Origin: JBBQXY01 sp051004815
GTDB taxonomy: Bacteria > Chloroflexota > Ktedonobacteria > Ktedonobacterales > Ktedonobacteraceae
Direction: 5' to 3'
NCBI GenBank assembly: GCA_051004815.1
Contig: JBPCJY010000205.1
Location: 1-46,981 of the forward strand
DNA: 46,981 nucleotides
The notes under the pieces are model-generated. The model was not told where the DNA came from and ran no database searches. It saw only the letters and a program-made list of their open reading frames with translations. Positions 35,050 through 43,050 of this stretch are shown here, piece after piece. The position numbers and the translations under genes were made by a program. Position 1 is the first letter of the stretch. Every line of letters begins with the position of its first letter.

Positions 35050-35445
35050 TTATTCTTCAGGTAGCAGATCAAGCATTGCAAGAGGCTCTCCAAACCCTAT
35101 GTCCTGTACATGCATCACCACTTTTTCTGTGGAGAGAGGAGGCATATCTACCCAGATATCCTGCTCTAGATTGGACTCCATTTGTTCCCAGATATAAGAT
35201 GATACATGCGTCAGGCTCATAGAGGCAAAAGGCCGTTGGGCAAACTGTTCTTTTATCTGATACACCGCAGCTTCGACCGATCTGGCTAGTTTGTTGAAGT
35301 ACCAGCCATCAAATTCAACTTTAGGAATTGTAGTTTGGTCGGCATTTAATGTCTCTGACCATGTTTTAACAGGTTCAAAACCCATAGGGTACTCAGTAGG
35401 TATGAATCTAGTTTCATCATAGATGTAAGTACTAGCTCGGCTCAC
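35050..35445 (-). CDS. Unrecognised 131-residue protein, middle gene of the cassette
   Basis: A soluble protein with no domain I recognise; visible are an aromatic N-terminal half (YIYDETRFIPTEYP) and an acidic end (LAMLDLLPEE). The GTG start overlaps the stop of the upstream gene (GTGA), and GAGGAGGTG lies just before it inside that gene, so it is translationally coupled to the TIGR04255 gene. This arrangement suggests the two products act together in fixed ratio. Confidence 0.7.
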   Translation of the reverse strand: MSRASTYIYDETRFIPTEYPMGFEPVKTWSETLNADQTTIPKVEFDGWYFNKLARSVEAAVYQIKEQFAQRPFASMSLTHVSSYIWEQMESNLEQDIWVDMPPLSTEKVVMHVQDIGFGEPLAMLDLLPEE

Positions 35446-36182
35446 TTGCTCACCTCCTCAAAAATCTCACAATGTGTTTTTTCTGTAAAAGCAGCATCAA
35501 ACGCATCCTCTAAATGTTTATGCGCAACCTCAAGCCAGTCTGAAACTTCGTCTTTAGAAGGAACAGCAGAAGTTAAACTAAACATGCTGAGATCCAGCAG
35601 ATACGCGATTTTAGCCTCTCCTTCAGGAATCGCAGTTCCGAAAGTAATTCTGAGGTTACCTTGTAATACATGATATGGAACATCTACGTTAAGAAGGAAC
35701 CTGGGGAACATCTGGGGTATAGGATTTGGAGCTTGCGGCAATATACGAAAGTAATCTTCAAGTTCAAACTCCGTGAAAGGAATATCAATGCGATTCACAT
35801 AACGTAAGATCACATTGACTAAGCTCTCCAAATTTGCCGTCTTACAGTACACTGACAGATACTTCAAGACTTCTGCCTTAAAGTGTTCCCAACCATTATA
35901 AGGTGGTAGCTGATGAATTGAAAGATTATCAGGACCAACATGGATGACTGCAGTACCATCTTGGCTTATAAATTGCATTTTAGTCTGTGATTGCTGAACG
36001 ATCTTGCTTTCGCTTTGATCGACCCTCGTTTCGATAACGTTTACTTGCTGTTTATTTGGAAAACTGTCTCGTATCTGCTCATAAAACAGTCCCGGAATAG
36101 TCCAGTCCCATGGCTCTGAACTTGAAAAGCGGAAATCACATACGGCCTCAATAAGCGGAGGTTTGTTATAGGTTCTCGCCAT
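35442..36182 (-). CDS. TIGR04255-type protein (sporadically distributed family)
   Basis: 246 residues. The start, YNKPPLIEAVCDFRF, has the form typical of TIGR04255 proteins, with further matches such as LRYVNRIDIPFTEFELEDYF and a C-terminal helix with ALL or HLEDAFDAAFTE. The family occurs patchily in bacteria, usually in short operons, and has no assigned biochemical function. It leads a compact three-gene operon (overlap GTGA, then a 7-22 bp gap), has a promoter at 36226-36256, and its base composition is richer in A and T than most of the window, in line with horizontal transfer. Confidence 0.8.
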   Translation of the reverse strand: MARTYNKPPLIEAVCDFRFSSSEPWDWTIPGLFYEQIRDSFPNKQQVNVIETRVDQSESKIVQQSQTKMQFISQDGTAVIHVGPDNLSIHQLPPYNGWEHFKAEVLKYLSVYCKTANLESLVNVILRYVNRIDIPFTEFELEDYFRILPQAPNPIPQMFPRFLLNVDVPYHVLQGNLRITFGTAIPEGEAKIAYLLDLSMFSLTSAVPSKDEVSDWLEVAHKHLEDAFDAAFTEKTHCEIFEEVSK

Positions 36183-36225
36183 GAGTATTTACTCCAATTC
36201 GCACATTTTGAGGATTTCTAAACCC

Positions 36226-36256
36226 ATTATAGCATATGGCAGGAGGATATTTTCAA
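36226..36256 (-). promoter_or_regulatory. Promoter of the TIGR04255 cassette
   Basis: Minus strand extended -10 TGCTATAAT (-10 hexamer 36226-36231) with TTGAAA (36251-36256) at a wide 19-bp spacing, about 44 bp before the ATG. Confidence 0.6.
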
Positions 36257-36346
36257 CTACATAAACTGATCGGCATATTGATAGCTATAATACAACAAAT
36301 TAGTACCATACTTCCATGCATCAGTATGAAAGTATATCTAAGGCAT

Positions 36347-36475
36347 GGTTCAAATCAGGTACATTTTACTTGACAGTTTGAACGATCCAGGCCGTTAAAA
36401 ATTAATTCCGAAATGGCTTCCTGAGCGGTTTCAGAATTAATTTGGATTGCTCAGACTGTCAAGCAAGTTTGAACC
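36347..36475. repeat. 129-bp palindromic MITE-like element
   Basis: The two halves form an imperfect inverted repeat: ggttcaaa / tttgaacc at the ends, acttgacagt / actgtcaag inside, and aattaattccgaaatggc paired with gcggtttcagaattaatt around the centre (15 of 18 matching). No coding capacity. It fills most of the 326-bp gap between the TIGR04255 promoter and the dehydrogenase gene. The rest of the gap holds nothing I can assign. Confidence 0.7.
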
Positions 36476-36508
36476 TTGTCTAATGATAATTATTCGTCTT
36501 TCACATCA

Positions 36509-37507
36509 CTATACCCGTACCAACACCTTCAACACACCCTTCTGCCCGGCATATCGAAAAGCCTCCAGCCCATCATCCAATGGATAGGTCGCGCTGATCA
36601 GTGGGCGTACATCGACAAGGTGCTGACTTAAGGCACGAAGTGCGGGTGCGAAGGGGCCGCACCGTGAGCCTTGCACGCAAATCTCATCGATCACGATGGG
36701 GGCCAGATGTAACGTACTCATATCCGCAACGGTACTTTTGAGGATAACTGTTCCGCGTGGGCGAACCAGGCGCAGTGCCATCTCCAGACCCTGGGCTGAG
36801 CCACTGCACTCGGCCACCAGGTCTACCCGCCGCCCGTTTTGTAATGAGAAGTTTTTCGCATCATTGAGCAGGTAGGTTTGCACGCCATGCTTTGCTGCCA
36901 GAGCCAGTTTCTCCTCGTGCTTTCCGATCATCATTACTTCACAGCCGCTCAAGACTAATACTTGCGCCGCCAATTGGCCCATTTTGCCATCGCCGAGGAT
37001 TGCTACGCTGTCCGTCGGCTTGAGATGCACCTGTTCCAAAATCTCAAAGTTGGCGGCTAAGGGTTCCACAAAAACGGCCTCCTCGTCGCTTATATTGTCG
37101 GGTACGAGATGCAGGTTGGCGATAGGCAAGGTCAGGTATTCAGCGAAGGCTCCGTCGCGGTTGACAATACCCAGCGTGGTACGATTTGGGCAATGGGTTG
37201 GCATGCCACGTTGACAATAGAGGCAGTCTGGGCGCGCACAGGCGGCATTGATTTCACCAACGACGCGCTTGCCAATCCAGGAGAGAGGTGTGCTCGCGCC
37301 AGGACCTTCATGAACTGCTTCGACGATGCCGACAAATTCATGTCCCAGGATGCCCTCAAAGGCCATGTAGCCACGGGTGATCTCAATATCGGTATTGCAG
37401 ATACCGACCTGTACAACTTTTATCAGAGCTTCCCCTGGTTGCACTTCCGGTCGCTGATAGCTCTGCTCAAGCGTCAATGTGTTCTGGCGAAAGACTAGAG
37501 CACGCAT
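36509..37507 (-). CDS. Zinc-dependent alcohol dehydrogenase (MDR family)
   Basis: Medium-chain dehydrogenase of 332 residues. Catalytic zinc ligands C37 (GICNTD) and H56-E57 (LGHEFVG); structural zinc cysteines C90, C95, C98 and C106 (the first spacing is four, not the usual two, residues); nucleotide-binding loop GDGKMG in a Rossmann domain. The substrate is probably a sugar alcohol or other secondary alcohol and cannot be read. ATG 37507 has GAGGAGAG upstream; the longer frame from 37522 adds residues MRRVF before this site and was rejected. An extended -10 (TGCTATACT, hexamer 37566-37571) lies upstream. It stands alone, oriented like the toxin-antitoxin remnant behind it. Confidence 0.9.
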   Translation of the reverse strand: MRALVFRQNTLTLEQSYQRPEVQPGEALIKVVQVGICNTDIEITRGYMAFEGILGHEFVGIVEAVHEGPGASTPLSWIGKRVVGEINAACARPDCLYCQRGMPTHCPNRTTLGIVNRDGAFAEYLTLPIANLHLVPDNISDEEAVFVEPLAANFEILEQVHLKPTDSVAILGDGKMGQLAAQVLVLSGCEVMMIGKHEEKLALAAKHGVQTYLLNDAKNFSLQNGRRVDLVAECSGSAQGLEMALRLVRPRGTVILKSTVADMSTLHLAPIVIDEICVQGSRCGPFAPALRALSQHLVDVRPLISATYPLDDGLEAFRYAGQKGVLKVLVRV

Positions 37508-37755
37508 GAAAACTCTCCTCATCTTCTCTTACTGAGCATACTTTTTCTGGGATTTCCTTCCGTTTAGTATAGCACGCCGCAAAGTCACGCCCGGTGCTTC
37601 CCATACCATGTAATGCTTGTGGAGGCACCCATTGAGAGATTCTATGAGTTTTATGGGATAGGATAGACTTATGGCCTAACACATCGTGAAAAGTTTTATA
37701 GCTACGCCAATCTCTAAATCCTTGTATCAATACGGATATGTTCTTTATAAAACAC

Positions 37756-38184
37756 TTATCGTACAGGGAGCTGAACAAAACCTGCTTGCGTAAAGTGATG
37801 ATCTGTGGTGAGTGCCTCCGTCATTCCATAACGGGTCATCACGACAAAACTGCTCGCATCAACAAGTGACCATTCTTTGTCGATGCGATTCTTTAGCAAC
37901 ATCCATGCTTCCGCATCAAGTTCAGTATTCATGTGGATAATCTCAACTTACGGAGCCGCTTTTAACGCATCAACAAACAAAACAACCTGTTGACGAGAAA
38001 TACGCGAACGGCTTGTCAGAAGTGCAACAAGCTCGGCAATAATATAATTCGTTGTTACGAGAAGCTTCTGGCGAGCAATAGCCTGCTGGTAAATCGTTTG
38101 TACGTCGCGATGGAGAGCGGTACTACGATCAACCAGATATGCCTATCCAGAAGTATCAACAAACAGACTACTTTTTGTTGCCAT
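37756..38184 (-). pseudogene. VapC-like PIN-domain toxin, broken by two in-frame stop codons
   Basis: 143 codons in one continuous frame (429 bp) read as a PIN-domain ribonuclease: MATKSSLFVDTSG at the start, IIAELVALLTSR, then AWMLLKNRIDKEWSLVDA and EALTTDHHFTQAGFVQLP at the end, with the acidic residues expected of the active site. Two nonsense codons interrupt it: TAG at codon 14 (38143-38145), where a Trp would be expected, and TAA at codon 79 (37948-37950). There is no frameshift. It starts 1 nt after the antitoxin gene stop. The toxin is therefore probably dead, while the antitoxin remains intact. Confidence 0.85.
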
Positions 38185-38185
38185 G

Positions 38186-38461
38186 CTATTCTCCGCCGCG
38201 AGCAAAATATTCGTCGTGTCGTTCAATCCAGTCAGGCTCATCACTACCACTATTGAATGCACCAATGAACGCAGCCAGGGGATCATTTGCTGGATTATAG
38301 GATACTTTATGCATAGCAACCATTGAATCTGTCTGTTTAAGCTGTTCTACACCCCCCTTCACTAATGCCATAAGGAGTGCATCAGGATTCTGTCCGTGTT
38401 GGATAGCATAAGCAACGAGTTCAGTATAGATATCATCAGGGATTTGGAAAACATGACTCAT
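38186..38461 (-). CDS. Putative VapB-like antitoxin
   Basis: 91 residues: an N-terminal helical segment with FQIPDDIYTELVAYAIQHGQ and a C-terminal acidic, aromatic tail (FNSGSDEPDWIERHDEYFARGGE) typical of the disordered toxin-binding part of VapB-like antitoxins. The toxin gene follows after 1 nt. The ATG has GAGGAG eight bases upstream, and a perfect 34-bp palindrome (38478-38511) lies just before that, the usual place for autoregulation. Without an active toxin it may be in decay or serve as an anti-addiction remnant. Confidence 0.75.
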   Translation of the reverse strand: MSHVFQIPDDIYTELVAYAIQHGQNPDALLMALVKGGVEQLKQTDSMVAMHKVSYNPANDPLAAFIGAFNSGSDEPDWIERHDEYFARGGE

Positions 38462-38477
38462 AGAAGTTGCTCCTCAT

Positions 38478-38511
38478 GGGTGCTCGCTAGAGCTAGCTCT
38501 AGCGAGCACCC
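38478..38511. promoter_or_regulatory. Perfect 34-bp palindrome before the antitoxin gene (candidate operator)
   Basis: Arms gggtgctcgctagagct and its exact complement, with no spacer. TATAAA (38515-38520 read on the minus strand) lies immediately upstream and the antitoxin ribosome site immediately downstream. It could equally end the ppdK transcript (stop at 38532), but lacks a T-run. Confidence 0.65.
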
Positions 38512-38531
38512 ACTTTTATACCCTACAGCTA

Positions 38532-41312
38532 TTACTTATCCCGTTCGCCCGTGGTCAGCGCAGCTTGCGCGGCTGCCAATCTTGCGACCGGCACACGGAA
38601 GGGGGAACAACTGACGTAGTCGAGGCCGACCATGTGGCAGAACTCGATGCTATTGGGATCGCCACCGTGTTCTCCACAGATACCCAGTTCCAGGTGTGGA
38701 TTGGCCTTGCGTCCGTTCTCGGCTGCCATGCGTACCAACTGGCCGACACCGTCGCGGTCAAGCGTCTGGAAGGGATTCACAGGCAGGATTTTCACCTTGC
38801 CCTCGATGCCCGGCTCCTGCAAGCCATCGACGTACTTGAGCAAGAACTTGCCCTCGGCATCGTCGCGACTGAAACCAAAGGTGGTCTGTGTCAAGTCATT
38901 GGTGCCAAAGCTGAAGAAGTCGGCCACTTCGGCGATCTGACCGGCGGTCAGGGCGGCACGCGGCAACTCGATCATCGTGCCAAATTTGTACTCGATGGCA
39001 ACCCCCTCCTCAGAGGTAATCTCTTTGGCGACGGCCTCAAGTTGGCGACGTACTTCCTTCAGTTCGTTGACATGGCCCACGAGGGGGATCATGATCTTGG
39101 GCTGGAGCTTCTTCCCTTCCTTGGCCAGTTCCGCGGCGGCTTCGAGAATCGCTCGCGTCTGCATGACATTGATTTCGGGGAAGAGTAGGCCCAGGCGACA
39201 ACCACGCAGACCCAGCATTGGGTTCATCTCGCGCATCGCCCCGACCGCTTCTAACAGCTTGCGCTTCTCGGCAAGTTCCTCTGGATTCTTGCCGTTCGTC
39301 TCCAGGCGCGTGACATCCACCAGCAATTCCTCGTAAGAGGGCAGGAATTCATGCAGAGGCGGGTCGATCAGGCGAATGACGACGGGATAGCCTTCACCGG
39401 TCTGGGGATTGACCATGGCCGCGAAAATGCCTTTGAAGTCGCTACGCTGGAAGGGGAGCAGTTGGTCGAGGGCGACCTGACGCTCTTCCTTCGTCTTAGC
39501 CAGGATCATCTTCTGCACAATGGGCAAGCGTTCCTGTTCCATGAACATATGCTCGGTACGACACAGACCGATGCCTTCCGCACCAAAAGTGATGGCACGT
39601 TTGGCATCACGCGGGTAGTCCGCGTTGGCCCAGACGCCGAGGCGGCGATACTGGTCTGCCCATGTCAGCAATTGGCGCAGTTCGGTTTCTTTCTCGTAAT
39701 CGGCCTCGACAGTTTTGATGATACCCGCGAACACCTCGCCAGTGGCACCATCGATAGAGATGTCATCGCCTTCACGCAACACAGTATCGGAATCGACGAC
39801 GTGGAAAAGATGCTCCGCTTCGCTCACACGGATACCCTCGCAGCCCGCGACACAGGGAAGACCAAGGCCGCGTGCCACCACGGCGGCATGGCTGGTCGCG
39901 CCACCACGAGCCGTCAGAATACCTTTGGCAACGAGCATGCCATGGACATCATCGGGGCTGGTTTCTGGTCGCACCAGGACGACGGCTTCACCAGCCTTGC
40001 CCATTTCCTCGGCGCGATCAGCATCAAAAACGGCTTTACCGGTGGCCGCACCGGGGGATGCGTTGAGGCCCTTTGCCAGCAAGCGACCCTCTTCCGTAGC
40101 TTTTTTCTTCTCGTTCTCATCGAAACGCGGTAACAGCAATTGATAGACCTGGGTGGTATCGGCACGCCTGACGGCTTCCTCTTCCGTAATCAGCCCTTCG
40201 GATACCATGTCTACCAGAACCTTCACACCAGCCTGAGCACTGCGTTTGCCAGAGCGCGTCTGCAACATGTAGAGATGGCCTTTTTCCACCGTAAACTCCA
40301 GGTCTTGCATATCGCGATAATGCTGCTCCAGGCGTTGAGCGATCTCCTGGAACTGACGATAGACCTCCGGCAAATCCTCTTGCAAACGGCTGATCTTCGA
40401 TGGCGTGCGAATACCGGCCACCACATCTTCGCCCTGCGCGTTCAACAGGTACTCACCATAGAGTTGCTTTTCGCCTGTGCCGGGGTCACGCGTGAAGGCC
40501 ACGCCAGTGCCACTATCGTTGCCCATGTTCCCAAAGACCATGCTCTGCACGTTAACGGCAGTACCCAGGTTGTGAGGAATTTTGTTGAAATTGCGATAGT
40601 CGATGGCACGTTTGTTATTCCACGAGGAGAAGACGGCCTCAATGGCCTTTTGCAACTGCTTGTACACGTCGGTGGGGAAAGGCTCGCCGGACTGGCGTTC
40701 AGCGATCTGTTTGAACTCTCCCACCAGTTGTTTAAGTTCGGCGGCGGGAATTTCGGCATCGCTCTGCACACCTGCACGCTTTTTATATTCATCCAGGACG
40801 TGCTCAAAGTCTTTGGGGTCGGTATCCAGCACGATCTTGCTGAACATCTGGATAAAGCGGCGATAGGCGTCATAGGCAAAGCGTTCGTCGCCTGTCAGTG
40901 CCACCAGGCCCTGCACGGTCTCATCGTTGATACCAAGGTTCAAGACGGTATCCATCATGCCCGGCATCGAGAACTTGGCTCCTGAACGTACTGAGACCAG
41001 CAGGGGATTGTCCTTTTTGCCAAAGCCCTTGCCCGTCTGCTGCTCAACGACCTTCAATGCGGCCTGGACTTGCTCCCACATACCTTGCGGGAATTGTTTG
41101 CCGGAGTCGTAATAGGCGTTACAGACCTCGGTTGTAATCGTGAAGCCGGGAGGGACTGGTAGTCCCGCGTTCGTCATCTCGGCCACGCCCGCGCCCTTGC
41201 CGCCCAGCAGTTCGCGCATCGAGGCATTGCCTTCGCTAAAGAGATAGACCCATTTGTGGGGCGATTTTTTTACCGCCTCTTCCAACGCTGTGTTTGTAAT
41301 TTGTTGTGTCAA
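38532..41312 (-). CDS. ppdK: Pyruvate, phosphate dikinase
   Basis: 926-residue PPDK interconverting pyruvate + ATP + Pi and PEP + AMP + PPi. N-terminal ATP-grasp region (YLFSEGNASMRELLGGKGA), swivelling phosphohistidine domain with H475 in GGATSHAAVVARG, and C-terminal PEP/pyruvate barrel with FGTNDLTQTTFGFSRDD and the catalytic C879 in CGEHGGDP. All catalytic residues are present. TTG start at 41312 with GGGAGGATATT just before it. A 192-bp palindrome occupies the interval upstream. Function in gluconeogenesis or pyrophosphate-linked glycolysis is usual for this enzyme. Confidence 0.97.
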   Translation of the reverse strand: MTQQITNTALEEAVKKSPHKWVYLFSEGNASMRELLGGKGAGVAEMTNAGLPVPPGFTITTEVCNAYYDSGKQFPQGMWEQVQAALKVVEQQTGKGFGKKDNPLLVSVRSGAKFSMPGMMDTVLNLGINDETVQGLVALTGDERFAYDAYRRFIQMFSKIVLDTDPKDFEHVLDEYKKRAGVQSDAEIPAAELKQLVGEFKQIAERQSGEPFPTDVYKQLQKAIEAVFSSWNNKRAIDYRNFNKIPHNLGTAVNVQSMVFGNMGNDSGTGVAFTRDPGTGEKQLYGEYLLNAQGEDVVAGIRTPSKISRLQEDLPEVYRQFQEIAQRLEQHYRDMQDLEFTVEKGHLYMLQTRSGKRSAQAGVKVLVDMVSEGLITEEEAVRRADTTQVYQLLLPRFDENEKKKATEEGRLLAKGLNASPGAATGKAVFDADRAEEMGKAGEAVVLVRPETSPDDVHGMLVAKGILTARGGATSHAAVVARGLGLPCVAGCEGIRVSEAEHLFHVVDSDTVLREGDDISIDGATGEVFAGIIKTVEADYEKETELRQLLTWADQYRRLGVWANADYPRDAKRAITFGAEGIGLCRTEHMFMEQERLPIVQKMILAKTKEERQVALDQLLPFQRSDFKGIFAAMVNPQTGEGYPVVIRLIDPPLHEFLPSYEELLVDVTRLETNGKNPEELAEKRKLLEAVGAMREMNPMLGLRGCRLGLLFPEINVMQTRAILEAAAELAKEGKKLQPKIMIPLVGHVNELKEVRRQLEAVAKEITSEEGVAIEYKFGTMIELPRAALTAGQIAEVADFFSFGTNDLTQTTFGFSRDDAEGKFLLKYVDGLQEPGIEGKVKILPVNPFQTLDRDGVGQLVRMAAENGRKANPHLELGICGEHGGDPNSIEFCHMVGLDYVSCSPFRVPVARLAAAQAALTTGERDK

Positions 41313-41333
41313 AATATCCTCCCAAACATTCTC

Positions 41334-41525
41334 CTCACGTAAGCCAGCCTCTCCCCCGCCGCAGGGTACCCGTTAAGGAGGATTACCTGTCCCCCAGACA
41401 GGGTGCCTACCATGGACGAACGCGCTGGCGAAGCGGTTCTCGCGTCCATGGTAGGGGTGCCCCTCGCGGGTACCCTGTCTAGGAAACAGGTAACCCTGCG
41501 GCGGCGGGGGGCTGGCTTACGTGAG
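41334..41525. repeat. 192-bp composite palindrome between the HEPN gene and ppdK
   Basis: The ends ctcacgtaagccagcc and ggctggcttacgtgag are exact complements. Inside, gccgcagggta / taaccctgcggc, cagacaggg / ccctgtct and taccatggacg / cgtccatggta also pair, in nested order, so the whole interval can fold into one long interrupted stem. It shares words with 79-123. It contains no gene and lies in the 5' region of ppdK. Confidence 0.8.
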
Positions 41526-41537
41526 ATGTATTGACCA

Positions 41538-42071
41538 TTACGGTGCTAAAACAATATTTCTAGCCCAACGCAACACGCGACGCGCACATTGCATGTAGGT
41601 AGTGGCCTGCTCGGCACTGATGATTTCATCGGCCTCCTCCGGTGGGGTGTTGGCATAAAAAGCTTCGGGGTGAAATGGCGTTAATGCTGCCATATCATCT
41701 TGAATCTTCGGTGGCGCACCTACCATCTCACCGAGGGTGCGTAGATCATGATTATACATCGTCTTGCGTGCAAAACGCAGCAGGCTAACGGCTTGTGCCG
41801 CCTTCTCCGCCGCCTGATTACAAGAATCCGCACAGGCAAAGTGTCTTCCTAAGCCCAATTCTACGCCCGCGGTCGCCATATCCTGAGCGGCCTCGGCGAA
41901 TAATCCTATGGCACCCTGCACATCGCCGTCCTCGTGGTCATCTGCTCGCGGTGCAGGTGGAGCAGGTGGTAAAACATTCTCCAGGCGCACGCCTTCGATC
42001 AGCAACTTTTCCAGATCATCGGTATTGCTATCATGAGAGTTAGCCGAATTGTCCGTGTACATCTGTGACAT
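41538..42071 (-). CDS. HEPN-domain protein
   Basis: 177 residues from ATG 42071. A 40-residue low-complexity start, then a P/A-rich linker, then a HEPN-like four-helix domain (about 55-175): AAQDMATAGVELGLGRHF, CNQAAEKAAQAVSLLRFA, HDLRTLGEMVGAP and QCARRVLRWARNI. This fits the substrate-binding HEPN group (PF05168-like); a typical C-terminal RxxxxH ribonuclease motif is not present, so nuclease activity is doubtful. The upstream extension to 42179 is rejected because a strong promoter (42151-42179) lies inside it. No nucleotidyltransferase partner is adjacent; the Uma2 gene is divergent. Confidence 0.72.
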   Translation of the reverse strand: MSQMYTDNSANSHDSNTDDLEKLLIEGVRLENVLPPAPPAPRADDHEDGDVQGAIGLFAEAAQDMATAGVELGLGRHFACADSCNQAAEKAAQAVSLLRFARKTMYNHDLRTLGEMVGAPPKIQDDMAALTPFHPEAFYANTPPEEADEIISAEQATTYMQCARRVLRWARNIVLAP

Positions 42072-42150
42072 TGTCCCTGGTCCTTTTCCAGAACGACCAC
42101 CAAGGTCGCCCCTATCCCTACATCTCTTGCACTTTTCAGACACCGTGCTT

Positions 42151-42179
42151 ATATTATTCCCGACACCGCATTGTGTCAA
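42151..42179 (-). promoter_or_regulatory. Strong promoter of the HEPN gene
   Basis: Minus strand -35 TTGACA (42174-42179), consensus, 17-bp spacer, -10 TAATAT (42151-42156). It sets the first usable start at 42071. Confidence 0.75.
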
Positions 42180-42310
42180 TCTTTTTGGGAACGAGAAAAT
42201 AAAGATGCTCCCATAACTATTGATGCTGATGCGCTCATGATATACGACTTACAAATTGAACAAGTAGCAGAAAACCTTCATTAGCTATACTCTTTACAAG
42301 GAGATGCGAT

Positions 42311-42901
42311 ATGGCTGCCCCAAGAGAACCACGGTACATAACCGTAGACGAGTGGCGCGAGCTAGAGCGAGCCAACCCGGACGCGAAGTACGAATATTTT
42401 GATGGGCATGTGTATCTCATGTCGGGAGGGAGCCTTGCCCATGCACGTATCGGTAGCAATGTCGTGAGGACTCTTGAAGACACGCTGGGAGACGCCTCAT
42501 GCTATACCTACAACTCAGATGCAAGCATACGCGTGTCTGAGACGCGCTACACTTATCCTGATGCATCGGTGTCGTGCGACCCACGAGATGAGCCAACAAC
42601 TGAACAGGTACAAATACAGGCCCCGCGAGTGGTCGTCGAAGTGCTTTCGGACTCAACCGAAGGCATAGATAGAATAAGGAAGGCCAATTTCTACCATGCA
42701 TGTCCCACTATCCAGGAGTATATGCTCATTGCCACAAAGTGCCAGGCCGTAGAAGTTCAACGCCGCGCTGGGGATGAATGGACACTACATTTATTCGGTC
42801 CTGGCGATGAGATAGAGCTGGTGAGCATCGGTGTCCGCTTCTCATTGGCAACTCTTTATAGAGGGACAGCAGTACCAGAGCCACCGAACGACCAGGATTA
42901 G
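42311..42901 (+). CDS. Uma2-family (DUF820) PD-(D/E)XK nuclease-like protein
   Basis: 196 residues. Family hallmarks: YITVDEWRELERANPDAKYEYFDGHVYLMSGGSLAH at the start, then YPDASVSCD and VVVEVLSDSTEG, which hold the D...ExL core of the PD-(D/E)XK fold. Uma2 proteins are abundant in Cyanobacteria and Chloroflexota and have no settled role; some are thought to be mobile-element related. AAGGAG seven bases before the ATG. It is transcribed divergently from the HEPN gene. Confidence 0.93.
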   Translation: MAAPREPRYITVDEWRELERANPDAKYEYFDGHVYLMSGGSLAHARIGSNVVRTLEDTLGDASCYTYNSDASIRVSETRYTYPDASVSCDPRDEPTTEQVQIQAPRVVVEVLSDSTEGIDRIRKANFYHACPTIQEYMLIATKCQAVEVQRRAGDEWTLHLFGPGDEIELVSIGVRFSLATLYRGTAVPEPPNDQD

Positions 42902-42975
42902 CAGCGAGTGTAGTCACATTCTTCCCAGGGGAACTTTTGCTATCCAACAATCGTCATCCCTATACAGTATTTGGT

Positions 42976-43021
42976 AGGTAACTCTTCATCGTTGCCGATG
43001 GCGGTTCGCAAGAACTATAAT
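42976..43021 (+). promoter_or_regulatory. Promoter of the BNR-repeat gene, overlapping a shared 34-bp element
   Basis: -35 TTGCCG (42992-42997), 18-bp spacer, -10 TATAAT (43016-43021). The -35 lies inside the 34-bp segment 42976-43009, which also occurs at 28223-28256 upstream of the response regulator. Confidence 0.55.
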
Positions 43022-43050
43022 GGTTGGATGCAAAAGGAAAGTAAGTAGCT

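Noticed and set aside
37467..37778. 103-codon minus-strand frame upstream of the dehydrogenase
   Set aside because: Overlaps the dehydrogenase start and its -10 element; no domain; partly the untranslated interval after the PIN remnant.
37990..38256. 88-codon plus-strand frame
   Set aside because: It is antisense to the PIN-toxin pseudogene and the end of the antitoxin gene, which explain the sequence much better.
41538..42901. HEPN gene with the Uma2 gene as a toxin-antitoxin or MNT-HEPN pair
   Set aside because: The genes are divergent with separate promoters, the HEPN protein lacks a clear RxxxxH motif, and Uma2 is not a nucleotidyltransferase.
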